Origin: Clostridia bacterium
Lineage (GTDB): Bacteria > Bacillota > Clostridia > Christensenellales > Borkfalkiaceae
Length of the DNA: 8,930 nt
Direction of reading: 5' to 3'
Assembly (NCBI GenBank): GCA_021205485.1
Contig: JAJPXK010000075.1
Coordinates: forward strand, 1 to 8,930
The notes beneath the pieces are model-generated. The model saw nothing but the letters and a program-made list of their open reading frames with translations. It ran no database searches and was not told the DNA's origin. Below, one piece after another: positions 1 to 5,913 of this stretch; position 1 is the first letter of the stretch; each line of letters opens with the position of its first letter. The position numbers were made by a program, and so were the translations under genes.

Positions 1-10
1 CTTATAAATA

Positions 11-57
11 TTTCCCTCATCAGTCAACTCCGTTGACAGCTTCCCCTGAAGGAAGCC
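11..57. repeat. Double-hairpin intergenic repeat downstream of cysS
   Basis: Two adjacent perfect inverted repeats are visible: GTCAAC/GTTGAC at 23-28 and 32-37 around a 3-nt loop, and GCTTCC/GGAAGC at 39-44 and 51-56 around a 6-nt loop. The lead-in TCCCTCATCAGTCA plus a GCTTCCCCT arm resembles a dispersed palindromic repeat family I know from intergenic regions of gut Firmicutes; that link is from memory and not searched. It begins 23 bp past the cysS stop codon. On the minus strand the hairpins are not followed by a clean T-run, so it is not a textbook terminator, although it could protect the 3' end of the cysS mRNA or weakly terminate it. Confidence 0.55.
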
Positions 58-79
58 ATGGAAAGATGAAAATTTAATT

Positions 80-1471
80 CTACTTTTTATATACTTCGTA
101 GCCGTCTTTGGAATCTTTTACGGCATAGCCCTTGCCGTCAAGCTCGGCCCTGAGAGAATCCGCCAGAGGCCAATCCCTGTTCTTTTTTGCCTGCCAGCGT
201 TTTTCGGCGAGCTCTTTAATTTCGGCGGGAATATCCTCCTTATTCTTCTCCTCTACCTCTTTCAGGTACTCGTCGGCGTCCTTTTTGAATATGCCTAACA
301 GAGAATAGGTCTTGCGGATCTGGTAAACTTCCTCCGCAGCCGAACTGTCGCCCGCGAAAACTTTTGCCGAAACCTTTTTAAACAGCCCGAAAAGCTGCGA
401 AAGGGCCAGGGCCGTATTGAAATCGTCGTCCATGCAGCGATCGAACGCCTCGTCTATTTCGGGGTTGCCTTCGCCGCCTTTGCCGAACTTATCTTCTACA
501 GTCTTGATTACCCTGTAAAAATCGGTAAGGTGCCTTTCGGCCTCGGGGAAAAGGCTGTCGGTAATATTTATGTCGTTGCGGTAGTTGGTCTCTAAAAGGG
601 CGAGCTTTATCGCCTCGTTAGTGTACTTTTTGAGCAAATCCTCCAAAAGAAGGGTGTTGCCTAACGACTTGGACATTTTTTGTCCGTTTACCTTTATAAG
701 GCCGTTATGCGTCCAGTACTTTACAAACCGCTTGCCAGTCAAAGATTCGGTCTGAGCGATTTCGTTTTCGTGGTGAGGGAAAATCAAATCCCTGCCGCCG
801 CCGTGTATATCTATCTGCTCGCCGAACGCAGCCCTGTTCATCGCCGAACACTCTATATGCCAGCCGGGGCGGCCCTCGCCCCAGGGTGATTGCCAGGAAA
901 TTTCTCCCTCTTTGGCGGCTTTCCACAAAGCGAAGTCGGCGGGGTTGCGTTTTTCGTCGGCGTTTTCTACCCTCACGCCGTCAAGCATATCCTCGGGCGA
1001 ACGGTTAGAGAGGCACCCGTACGCGGGGAAGGACGACACGTCAAAGTACACGTTTCCGCTATCCGCGGCGTAGGCGTGTCCGCTTAAAATAAGTTTTTGT
1101 ATAAAGTCCTGGATATTGCCTATGTTTTCGGTGGCTTTCAGCCAGACGTCGGGGTCGGAAACGTCAAGCTCCCGCATTACTTTATCCGTCTTTTCTATCA
1201 TCATCTCGGCGTATTTGTCGGCGGGTATGCCCGTCTCTTTGCTTTTGGCGATAATTTTATCGTCTACGTCGGTATAGTTGCGGGCGTACTTTACTTCGTA
1301 CCCCTTCTTTTGCAGATATTTACGCATTATGTCGTAGATAAGGGCCTGAAAGCCGTGGCCTATGTGAGCCTCGCCCGAAACTGTGATGCCGCAGGCGTAC
1401 ATCTTTACTTTGCCTTCTTCCAGAGGCACAAATTCCTCTTTTTGCCTTGTAAGCGTGTTGTATATACGCAT
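80..1471 (-). CDS. cysS: Cysteine--tRNA ligase (cysteinyl-tRNA synthetase)
   Basis: This cytosolic class I aminoacyl-tRNA synthetase activates cysteine with ATP and attaches it to tRNA-Cys. The 463-residue length is normal for the bacterial enzyme (E. coli has 461). The HIGH motif is at residues 36-39 and KMSKS at 265-269. The active-site zinc ligands that give cysteine selectivity are all present as C27, C208, H233 and E237, one residue offset from E. coli C28/C209/H234/E238. The C-terminal region carries the WPLADSLRAEL helix expected of the anticodon-binding part. The ATG has an AAGGAG ribosome site 6 nt upstream, embedded in the last codons of cysE. Only 3 bp separate it from the cysE stop, so the two are almost certainly cotranscribed and may be translationally coupled. 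No T-box leader is visible in front of the operon. The stop is TAG. Confidence 0.97.
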   Translation of the reverse strand: MRIYNTLTRQKEEFVPLEEGKVKMYACGITVSGEAHIGHGFQALIYDIMRKYLQKKGYEVKYARNYTDVDDKIIAKSKETGIPADKYAEMMIEKTDKVMRELDVSDPDVWLKATENIGNIQDFIQKLILSGHAYAADSGNVYFDVSSFPAYGCLSNRSPEDMLDGVRVENADEKRNPADFALWKAAKEGEISWQSPWGEGRPGWHIECSAMNRAAFGEQIDIHGGGRDLIFPHHENEIAQTESLTGKRFVKYWTHNGLIKVNGQKMSKSLGNTLLLEDLLKKYTNEAIKLALLETNYRNDINITDSLFPEAERHLTDFYRVIKTVEDKFGKGGEGNPEIDEAFDRCMDDDFNTALALSQLFGLFKKVSAKVFAGDSSAAEEVYQIRKTYSLLGIFKKDADEYLKEVEEKNKEDIPAEIKELAEKRWQAKKNRDWPLADSLRAELDGKGYAVKDSKDGYEVYKK

Positions 1472-1474
1472 AAA

Positions 1475-2185
1475 TTACTCCTTATTCTCCTTTAAATTTA
1501 TATCCTCGGGTTCTTCCTTCCCCTTATATTCGGGAACAGGTTTTCCGCATTCTTCCGAAAGCTGTGCAAGCGACTTTTCAAGATAGGCGACCTTATCGAG
1601 AAGGTAGGCGATATCCTCCTGGTAGGGGTCCTCCTTTTCCTGTATAAGGTCTACGCCCTCTTTGCTGCCGTCTATGCGGACTATCCTCGCGGGAACGCCT
1701 ACCACCGTTGCGTGAGGGGGTACGTCTTTAAGCACCACGGCGCCGCCGCCTACTTTGGCGTAGTCGCCTACCGTGATATTGCCGAGGACCATTGCCCCCG
1801 CCGAAATTACGCAGTATTTGCCTACCGTAGGGTGGCGCTTGCCCGTCTCTTTGCCAGTGCCGCCTAACGTGCAACCCTGATACAGAACGCTGCCCTCGCC
1901 TACTTCGGCTGTTTCGCCTATCACGACGCCCGAGCCGTGGTCTATAAACACGCCGGGCGCGATTTTAGCCGCGGGGTGAATTTCTATCCCCGTGAAAAAA
2001 CGGCAGGTCTGGCTTATAATGCGGGCTATAAGCTTCAATTTAATTTTGTAGAAGAACGCTGCGGCCCTGTGCCAGGAGAGGGCGTGCACGCCCGAATATG
2101 TCAGCCATATTTCAAATTTGCTCCTCGCGGCGGGGTCGTTGCGTTTGGCGGCGTTTATGTCCGCCCTTAAACTTTTAAAAAACAT
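1475..2185 (-). CDS. cysE: Serine O-acetyltransferase
   Basis: CysE transfers acetyl from acetyl-CoA to L-serine, giving O-acetylserine, the committed precursor for cysteine synthesis. It is a cytosolic enzyme, usually a hexamer. The 236-residue protein has an N-terminal helical part (about 1-65) and then a left-handed beta-helix of hexapeptide repeats (about 68-165). Catalytic Asp82-His83 lie in IDHGSGVVIGETA, and a second His118 in GKRHPT contacts CoA or substrate in the family. The tail (185-236) is charged, with a short heptad-like stretch DIAYLLDKVAYLEKSLAQL (191-209) that may form a coiled coil. It is somewhat longer than the Bacillus enzyme. The ATG is preceded by AGGGA 8 nt upstream, overlapping the end of the acyltransferase gene, with a 3-bp gap. 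Its position just ahead of cysS makes a cysteine-making and cysteine-charging pair. Feedback inhibition by cysteine is a family property and cannot be seen here. Confidence 0.95.
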   Translation of the reverse strand: MFFKSLRADINAAKRNDPAARSKFEIWLTYSGVHALSWHRAAAFFYKIKLKLIARIISQTCRFFTGIEIHPAAKIAPGVFIDHGSGVVIGETAEVGEGSVLYQGCTLGGTGKETGKRHPTVGKYCVISAGAMVLGNITVGDYAKVGGGAVVLKDVPPHATVVGVPARIVRIDGSKEGVDLIQEKEDPYQEDIAYLLDKVAYLEKSLAQLSEECGKPVPEYKGKEEPEDINLKENKE

Positions 2186-2188
2186 AAG

Positions 2189-3382
2189 CTATTCCCTATG
2201 ATTAATTTTTAAATTATCTATCTTTTTATCCAATAATCCCCCGAGCTTTTTCGCGCCCCTGCCCGCCGTAACAGAGTATACGCAGCTTACGGCGACGCCT
2301 ATGATAAACAGAACGACGGCGTTTAAAGGCAGCAGCAAAACCTGCGCCAGCAGGTTTCCGCCCGACAACCTGACGATATACGCCCTGTAAGGCGAAAGCA
2401 AAGGATTATCTGAGTGCATAATATATACCGCGAACGTATGCGAAGATAAAAACGCGAACGCCTTGCCGACCCTTTCATTTACCTTAATATGAGCGAACGC
2501 GCACAAAAGGCAGACCGATGCGAAATAAGTAAACGGGTTGTTGTAGCAGTATATATACCATTTTGTCGCATCGCCGTCCTTCAAAACGGCGACAGTAAAA
2601 CATAAAACGGCAAAATTTATAAGGCAGAACGCAAAATACATCGCAAGCGGAAGCCCCGCGCTTTTAAGCTTTTTTGGCGTATGCATGCAGAGTATCCTGC
2701 CTGTAAAATAGCATACGCAGGCCCATACTACGGAATATCCCGCGTTAGTGCCGACGTAAGAGGCCTTGGACAGGGCGCCGTCCTGCTGCACGCCGTTTAC
2801 AAAAAAGTAATCGGCGACAAAACCTACGACGCTGAAAATGACAACCATAACGGCTAACGCGTAAGCCGCCCCTTTAGGCGACAAATGTTCCGCGAGGCTG
2901 TTCAACATCGGCGAAAGCAGGCAAAGCAACAGGTACGCGGGAATAAACCAATGCGAAAAGGGAAAAGCCAGAGCTTGCAAGGCGGCCTGGCCGACCCCCT
3001 CGTACTGCGTACTGCCCGTAATATAGGCTAAAAGCACTGACGCTATGCCTATCGCATAACATTCGGCTAAAAGCGTAAATATTTTCCCCGCCCGCAGTTT
3101 TATTTTAAGCCAGCCAGACAACAGAAAAAACACGTTTACGCCGACTATAAAAAAGCAATCGAGAAACGCCGACGTTATATTTACGGAGAGAGCCTGGCTG
3201 TATACGCTTTCGGTAATTTCGCCCCATATTTCGCTGTTTGTAAGGTGATGCAAAACTATAAAAAGCATTGCAAGCGTACGCAAAACGTCAAGCCCGTAAT
3301 TTCTTTTATTCTGCAAATCTGAGGAAACCTCTTCCGGATTTTCCTGCAGAGCCGCCATACTGTCAGTTTCAGAATTTTCCAT
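2189..3382 (-). CDS. Acyltransferase family 3 integral membrane protein
   Basis: This is a polytopic membrane protein of the acyltransferase-3 (OafA/WecH-like) family, whose members move acetyl or other acyl groups onto cell-surface sugars, lipids or peptidoglycan. The 397-residue protein has a polar N-terminal cytoplasmic stretch (1-28), then about ten hydrophobic segments. Family marks are YGLDVLRTLAM (29-39) with Asp32 and Arg35, the paired histidines of LHHL (44-47), VFFLLSG (84-90), HWFIPAYLLLCLLSPMLN (144-161) and TFAVYIMH (316-323). I chose the ATG at 3382, with AAGAG just upstream. A TTG at 3427 would add 15 residues but lies in an AT-rich palindrome and has no ribosome site. It ends in TAG 3 bp before cysE, whose ribosome site overlaps its last codons, so it heads an acyltransferase-cysE-cysS transcript. 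The substrate is unknown. A functional tie to cysteine synthesis is not implied beyond co-expression. Confidence 0.88.
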   Translation of the reverse strand: MENSETDSMAALQENPEEVSSDLQNKRNYGLDVLRTLAMLFIVLHHLTNSEIWGEITESVYSQALSVNITSAFLDCFFIVGVNVFFLLSGWLKIKLRAGKIFTLLAECYAIGIASVLLAYITGSTQYEGVGQAALQALAFPFSHWFIPAYLLLCLLSPMLNSLAEHLSPKGAAYALAVMVVIFSVVGFVADYFFVNGVQQDGALSKASYVGTNAGYSVVWACVCYFTGRILCMHTPKKLKSAGLPLAMYFAFCLINFAVLCFTVAVLKDGDATKWYIYCYNNPFTYFASVCLLCAFAHIKVNERVGKAFAFLSSHTFAVYIMHSDNPLLSPYRAYIVRLSGGNLLAQVLLLPLNAVVLFIIGVAVSCVYSVTAGRGAKKLGGLLDKKIDNLKINHRE

Positions 3383-3409
3383 ATCTCTTAAAATAAAAAA
3401 ACACGCCGA

Positions 3410-3426
3410 TGCATATATTATATGCA
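3410..3426 (-). promoter_or_regulatory. AT-rich palindrome containing a TATAAT box upstream of the acyltransferase gene
   Basis: TGCATAT and ATATGCA form a perfect 7-bp inverted repeat with a 3-nt centre, 28 bp before the chosen acyltransferase start. On the minus strand it contains TATAAT (3417-3422). That could act as a -10 box giving a short leader, but no good -35 hexamer is present at 16-18 bp. It could instead be an operator for a dimeric regulator. Both readings are inference. Confidence 0.3.
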
Positions 3427-3533
3427 AAGGCGACGTTGCCGCTGTTCCACTTTACTTCGCCGCGAGACGCGCGGCCTTGTTTTGCTCTCTGTTACGGGAG
3501 AATCCCGCGGGCTATTAATCCCGACCTTGCACA

Positions 3534-3570
3534 CACAAATTTATGCTCACAAATTTATGCTCACAAATTT
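3534..3570. repeat. 14-bp direct tandem repeat, about 2.6 copies
   Basis: The unit CACAAATTTATGCT occurs exactly at 3534-3547 and 3548-3561, followed by a partial third copy CACAAATTT at 3562-3570. The spacing is close to, but not exactly, one and a half helical turns. It lies between the terminator-like hairpin and the acyltransferase gene. It may be a repeat-expansion product or an array of protein-binding sites; nothing in the sequence decides this. Confidence 0.8.
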
Positions 3571-3588
3571 TTATCCGCATTGCTGTTC

Positions 3589-3621
3589 AAAAAGATCCGC
3601 TTCCCCTGATCGAGGTGAAGC
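3589..3621 (-). terminator. Terminator-like hairpin in the leader upstream of the acyltransferase gene
   Basis: On the minus strand GCTTCACCT (3621-3613) pairs with AGGGGAAGC (3607-3599) around a 5-nt loop, with one A-G mismatch. It is followed after four bases by CTTTTT (3594-3589). The spacer before the T-run makes it a weaker match than a classic intrinsic terminator. The plus-strand arm GCTTCCCCTGA matches part of the repeat at 39-49, so it may derive from that repeat family. Confidence 0.45.
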
Positions 3622-3766
3622 CGATAATGGCAAGCAAACGCTTATTGTTCTGCGATGGTGCAGACGGCGCAACCTTTTTTATTGCCTTAAAAGACTTTCA
3701 GCTTACAGTCTTATTCTCTGTATAAGGCGGTAAAAAATTCTTCCGTCTTGCGGTTTTATTGAATTT
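3589..3766 (-). ncRNA. Candidate structured leader or small RNA, about 178 nt
   Basis: It starts about 7 nt after a strong promoter and ends at a terminator-like hairpin. The minus-strand RNA can fold into a long irregular hairpin. The base stem pairs 3751-3743 (GCAAGACGG) with 3667-3660 (CCGTCTGC), with one bulged A. Next, U3737-3732 pairs with A3680-3675, GCCTTA (3728-3723) with TAAGGC (3689-3684), and AAGACT (3712-3707) with AGTCTT (3696-3691) around a 10-nt apical loop. A rod with large internal loops and a length near 180 nt is reminiscent of 6S RNA, but I cannot recognise conserved 6S sequence. I also see no T-box motif, nor any known riboswitch motif. It could equally be the 5' leader of the acyltransferase operon. 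Confidence 0.3.
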
Positions 3767-3772
3767 TAGTAA

Positions 3773-3801
3773 ATTATAATACAGAAAAACAATATTTGCA
3801 A
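3773..3801 (-). promoter_or_regulatory. Strong sigma-A-type promoter facing the acyltransferase operon
   Basis: On the minus strand TTGCAA (3801-3796) is followed by a 17-bp spacer and a perfect TATAAT (3778-3773), predicting a start near 3766. The nearest protein start in that direction is at 3382, so the transcript would have a leader of roughly 385 nt or would be a separate small RNA. No other good promoter is seen for the acyltransferase-cysE-cysS genes. Confidence 0.7.
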
Positions 3802-3887
3802 GTGTTTTTTCCGTACATTTTAAAATTGAGGCTGCCGATGTATGCAATATCTAAAAATCATAATTATTTTTAAACAACTTGCGCGCC

Positions 3888-3950
3888 GTCATACCTGCTG
3901 TTCGCCCGTTCGGGCGGGATTGCCACGCGGTAGAGTCCGCTCGCAATGAC
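3888..3950. repeat. Dispersed palindromic element of the GTCATTGCGAG type
   Basis: The ends are inverted: GTCAT at 3888-3892 and ATGAC at 3946-3950. Inside is a perfect hairpin, CGCCCG/CGGGCG at 3903-3908 and 3911-3916, with a TT loop. Read on the minus strand it starts GTCATTGCGAGCG and contains GTGGCAATCCC, which resembles the widespread bacterial intergenic repeat with GTCATTGCGAG...GGCAATC. That resemblance is from memory. It carries no coding capacity, so it would be moved by another element, like a MITE or REP sequence. It lies 50 bp past the end of the DUF5662 gene, where its hairpin could serve as a 3' end structure. Confidence 0.65.
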
Positions 3951-3999
3951 AGATAGGACGCTGGCGTTTATAATAATAAAGGTGAAATTATCCCCTTAC

Positions 4000-4578
4000 C
4001 TAATTATCCTCTTTATAGCTCTTTTGCTTGGCCTTTTTTTCGGCCTTTTCGGCCTTTTTCTGCTTTTTTATAAAAATTTTAAGTTCGGCGAAGGTCTCTT
4101 TTTCGCCATCTTCGGCAAGCTTTTCAAGAAAGTACCGCAAATCTCTCGCCGTTTCTTCGTTCATATTCCTGACGTCGGTGCGGTGCAGAAAATACTCCAA
4201 CGCAGACCTGTCGGTATACTTCTCTTTAAGGTAAATTTTGCTCGCGGCGACCCTGTCGCAGACCATCTCGCCAAAGTAGACGGCGGGCATCTTTACGCAG
4301 ATATTTCTGTCGTCGCACACCTCACGCCAGTATTCGAAGTGGTGCTTGTTCCTCCCCTTATGGTGCAGCCACGCAGCCGAATAGCCGAAGAGCTTTCTTT
4401 CGGCCACCTGAGGGCTTTTATCGCCCTGGTAATACCTCGCCCCGGGGATAAATTCCGACGGGCTGTACTTGGACAAATCGTGCAGAAGCCCCCTTTTATA
4501 CAGCCCCGCCTGAAAGCAGAGCCTGCGGACTTCGCGGCGATGATGATTTACCGTTTTTAAGTGTTTAAGTATCTGCAT
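4000..4578 (-). CDS. DUF5662-type HD-like protein of unknown function
   Basis: This 192-residue predicted cytosolic protein resembles the DUF5662 family, common in Clostridia and without a known activity. Histidine/aspartate-rich helical motifs suggest a metal-binding, HD-domain-like fold: NHH at 11-13, GLLHDLSKYSP at 30-40 (His33-Asp34), WLHHKGRNKHH at 70-80 and CDR at 107-109. HD-fold proteins are often phosphohydrolases, but no reaction is assigned here. The last 25 residues are a lysine-rich tail (KKQKKAEKAEKKAKQK), possibly for nucleic-acid contact or simply disordered. I chose the ATG at 4578: GAGGTG sits 4 nt upstream and the start follows the upstream TGA by one base. A farther ATG at 4605 has no ribosome site and would overlap the upstream gene by 26 bp. 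Translation is probably coupled to the metallo-hydrolase before it, which hints at a shared role. Confidence 0.8.
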   Translation of the reverse strand: MQILKHLKTVNHHRREVRRLCFQAGLYKRGLLHDLSKYSPSEFIPGARYYQGDKSPQVAERKLFGYSAAWLHHKGRNKHHFEYWREVCDDRNICVKMPAVYFGEMVCDRVAASKIYLKEKYTDRSALEYFLHRTDVRNMNEETARDLRYFLEKLAEDGEKETFAELKIFIKKQKKAEKAEKKAKQKSYKEDN

Positions 4579-4579
4579 A

Positions 4580-5416
4580 TCACACCTCTGTATCCATCCC
4601 GTCATAGGCGGCTATCACGCCGTATTTCCTTTCCACCTTTGTCATATGGCTTTTTACGGGGTTGCAGTTATGCGAAAAATGAGTTATAACGAATTTGCAT
4701 TCGTCTACGCATACTCCCGCGTCAATCAATCTTTTTTTGACTTCCATTCCGTCCTGAACGTTCATATGCCGCCTGCGGGGCGTATCAAAGCCGCCGTCGG
4801 CGTAGGTGCAGTCGAGGCTTACGAGGTTGACCCTCGCCCCGCGTTCTTTCAAAAAACCGAAGTCGCAGTCCGGAAGGCCCGTATCATACATATGAAGGTA
4901 ACCTTTTTCGCCGTCGGAAACGTAGTAAAGCAAAGCGTCCTCTTTGGTGCCGTGGTTTGCGGGAAGGGTCATAACCGTGTACCCGCCGACGGTAAATTTT
5001 TGGTAGGGTTTTACTTCGTTAAAGCATATGTTAGGGGCGACGGAAGGTTTCATCTCCCTTAAAGTGCATTCCTCAAATACCGCCTTTACCTCTGCGTTGC
5101 CGTAAATTTGCAGAGGACCGCCGAAGTCGTACGCGTAGCGGTACCCCCTTAAAATAAAGTCGTGAGCGTAAAAATGGTCCATATGCGAATGAGTTACAAG
5201 AAGATACTTTATATCCCCGCAGGAAAAGCCGTTTTTTAACGAATGAAAGTAAGCTTCGGGCGGAAAATCTACCGAAAGACAGCCGTCTATCAGCACCTGC
5301 GAACGCGTTCTGTACTCGCTTTCGCCAAGCCGCCTTATGTTTTCGCATACAGGGCAGCGGCAAAACATTGCGGGAACGCCCTCCGCCGCGCCCGTGCCGA
5401 GATATTTAACCTTCAT
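4580..5416 (-). CDS. PhnP-like metallo-beta-lactamase-fold hydrolase
   Basis: A 278-residue cytosolic MBL-fold enzyme, probably with two catalytic metals. The N-terminus has GTGAAEGVPAMFCRCPVC (7-24), whose C-x-C-x-x-C group matches the structural zinc site of PhnP, a cyclic phosphodiesterase acting on ribose cyclic phosphate. The metal-binding motif HSHMDH is at 76-81, followed by His155 in PANHGTKED, Asp178 in MYDTG, and a C-terminal histidine in ITHFSHN (245-251). HMN at 217-219 also resembles family sequence. No other phosphonate (phn) genes are nearby, so a cyclic phosphodiester substrate is only a family-level guess. The start is supported by GGAGG 5 nt before the ATG. The gene follows the dtd terminator with no promoter I can identify, and the DUF5662 gene begins one base after its TGA. 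Confidence 0.87.
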   Translation of the reverse strand: MKVKYLGTGAAEGVPAMFCRCPVCENIRRLGESEYRTRSQVLIDGCLSVDFPPEAYFHSLKNGFSCGDIKYLLVTHSHMDHFYAHDFILRGYRYAYDFGGPLQIYGNAEVKAVFEECTLREMKPSVAPNICFNEVKPYQKFTVGGYTVMTLPANHGTKEDALLYYVSDGEKGYLHMYDTGLPDCDFGFLKERGARVNLVSLDCTYADGGFDTPRRRHMNVQDGMEVKKRLIDAGVCVDECKFVITHFSHNCNPVKSHMTKVERKYGVIAAYDGMDTEV

Positions 5417-5436
5417 TTTAACCTCCGTGAAAACGT

Positions 5437-5466
5437 AAAAACGCAGAACATAGCGTCCTGCGTTTT
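5437..5466 (-). terminator. Intrinsic terminator after dtd
   Basis: On the minus strand AAAACGCAGGAC (5466-5455) pairs with GTTCTGCGTTTT (5449-5438) around a 5-nt loop. All 12 positions pair if one G-T wobble is allowed, and the second arm ends in a run of five T. The hairpin begins 3 bp after the dtd stop and ends about 20 bp before the start of the metallo-hydrolase gene, leaving no space for a promoter between them. Confidence 0.75.
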
Positions 5467-5469
5467 AAT

Positions 5470-5907
5470 TTATATTTCATAGATAATCGTTACAGGACCG
5501 TCGTTGAACTGCTCTATCTTCATATCGGCGCCAAATACGCCCTTCTTTACGACTACGCCCGAATTTTTAAGCTCTTCGACACATTTTTCGTAAAGAAAAT
5601 CTGCCCTTTCGGGGCGTTCCGCCATAGAAAAACTCGGGCGGTTGCCATGCGAAGGGTCGCCGTACAGCGTAAACTGCGATATAAGCAGTACTTCGCCGCC
5701 GACGTCCTTTACAGACAGATTCATTTTGCCGTTGTCGTCTTCAAATATCCGCAAATTGGCAATCTTTTTTGCCATCTGCGCGGGCAGATTATCGCCGTCG
5801 CCGCATTTAACGCCTAAATAGACCGCGAGCCCGAAAGGAATTTCGGAAATCAGCTCGCCGTCTACCCTAAGCGTTGTACGCTTTACTCGCTGTATAACAG
5901 CCTTCAT
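5470..5907 (-). CDS. dtd: D-aminoacyl-tRNA deacylase
   Basis: DTD hydrolyses D-aminoacyl-tRNAs (and Gly-tRNA-Ala), recycling the tRNA and keeping D-amino acids out of proteins. It is a cytosolic homodimer with the active site at the dimer interface. The 145-residue length is exactly typical. The SQFTLYGD motif is at 77-84 and includes the SQFT catalytic segment. The C-terminal NDGPVT at 135-140 holds the Gly-cisPro pair that proofreads chirality. The N-terminus MKAVIQRV is characteristic. It starts 6 bp after efp; the ribosome site is weak (AGG about 13 nt upstream), so it probably depends on efp translation. A terminator hairpin follows directly, marking the end of the pepP-efp-dtd transcript. 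Confidence 0.96.
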   Translation of the reverse strand: MKAVIQRVKRTTLRVDGELISEIPFGLAVYLGVKCGDGDNLPAQMAKKIANLRIFEDDNGKMNLSVKDVGGEVLLISQFTLYGDPSHGNRPSFSMAERPERADFLYEKCVEELKNSGVVVKKGVFGADMKIEQFNDGPVTIIYEI

Positions 5908-5913
5908 AAAAAC

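Larger units (their letters stand above)
3383..3999. other. 617-bp intergenic region rich in repeats and hairpins
   Basis: No convincing protein gene is present on either strand. Short plus-strand frames here give arginine- and cysteine-rich translations without homology I recognise. The region contains, from right to left, a dispersed palindromic element (3888-3950), an AT-rich stretch (3802-3880) in which I see nothing clear, a leftward promoter (3773-3801), a foldable stretch ending in a terminator-like hairpin (3589-3766), a 14-bp tandem repeat (3534-3570), and three short hairpins. The first two of these are CGGGA/TCCCG at 3495-3507 and GCCGCG/CGCGGC at 3459-3475. The third is TGCATAT/ATATGCA at 3410-3426. 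The mixture suggests regulatory RNA and small repeat insertions rather than decayed coding sequence. Confidence 0.6.

Noticed and set aside
3383..3427. TTG start for the acyltransferase adding 15 residues
   Set aside because: It lies in an AT-rich palindrome without a ribosome site; the ATG at 3382 begins a polar N-terminus typical of the family.
3459..3507. Short perfect hairpins GCCGCG/CGCGGC and CGGGA/TCCCG as terminators
   Set aside because: Neither is followed by a T-run on either strand; they are noted only as structure in the gap.
3627..3725. A 32-codon plus-strand small frame starting MASKRLLFCDGADG with GAGGTG 9 nt upstream
   Set aside because: The apparent ribosome site is part of the hairpin at 3599-3621, no plus-strand promoter is seen, and the stretch is better explained as the antisense of the candidate leader RNA. 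Conservation of the peptide would change this view.
3383..3766. T-box or amino-acid riboswitch in front of the acyltransferase-cysE-cysS genes
   Set aside because: I looked for the AGGGTGG-type antiterminator box and for SAM or other riboswitch cores and found none; a cysteine T-box would have been expected with cysS.
3946..4560. A 204-residue plus-strand frame with a hydrophobic, Leu/Phe-rich N-terminus resembling a membrane segment
   Set aside because: It is antisense to the DUF5662 gene; the hydrophobic part is the complement of its lysine-rich tail.
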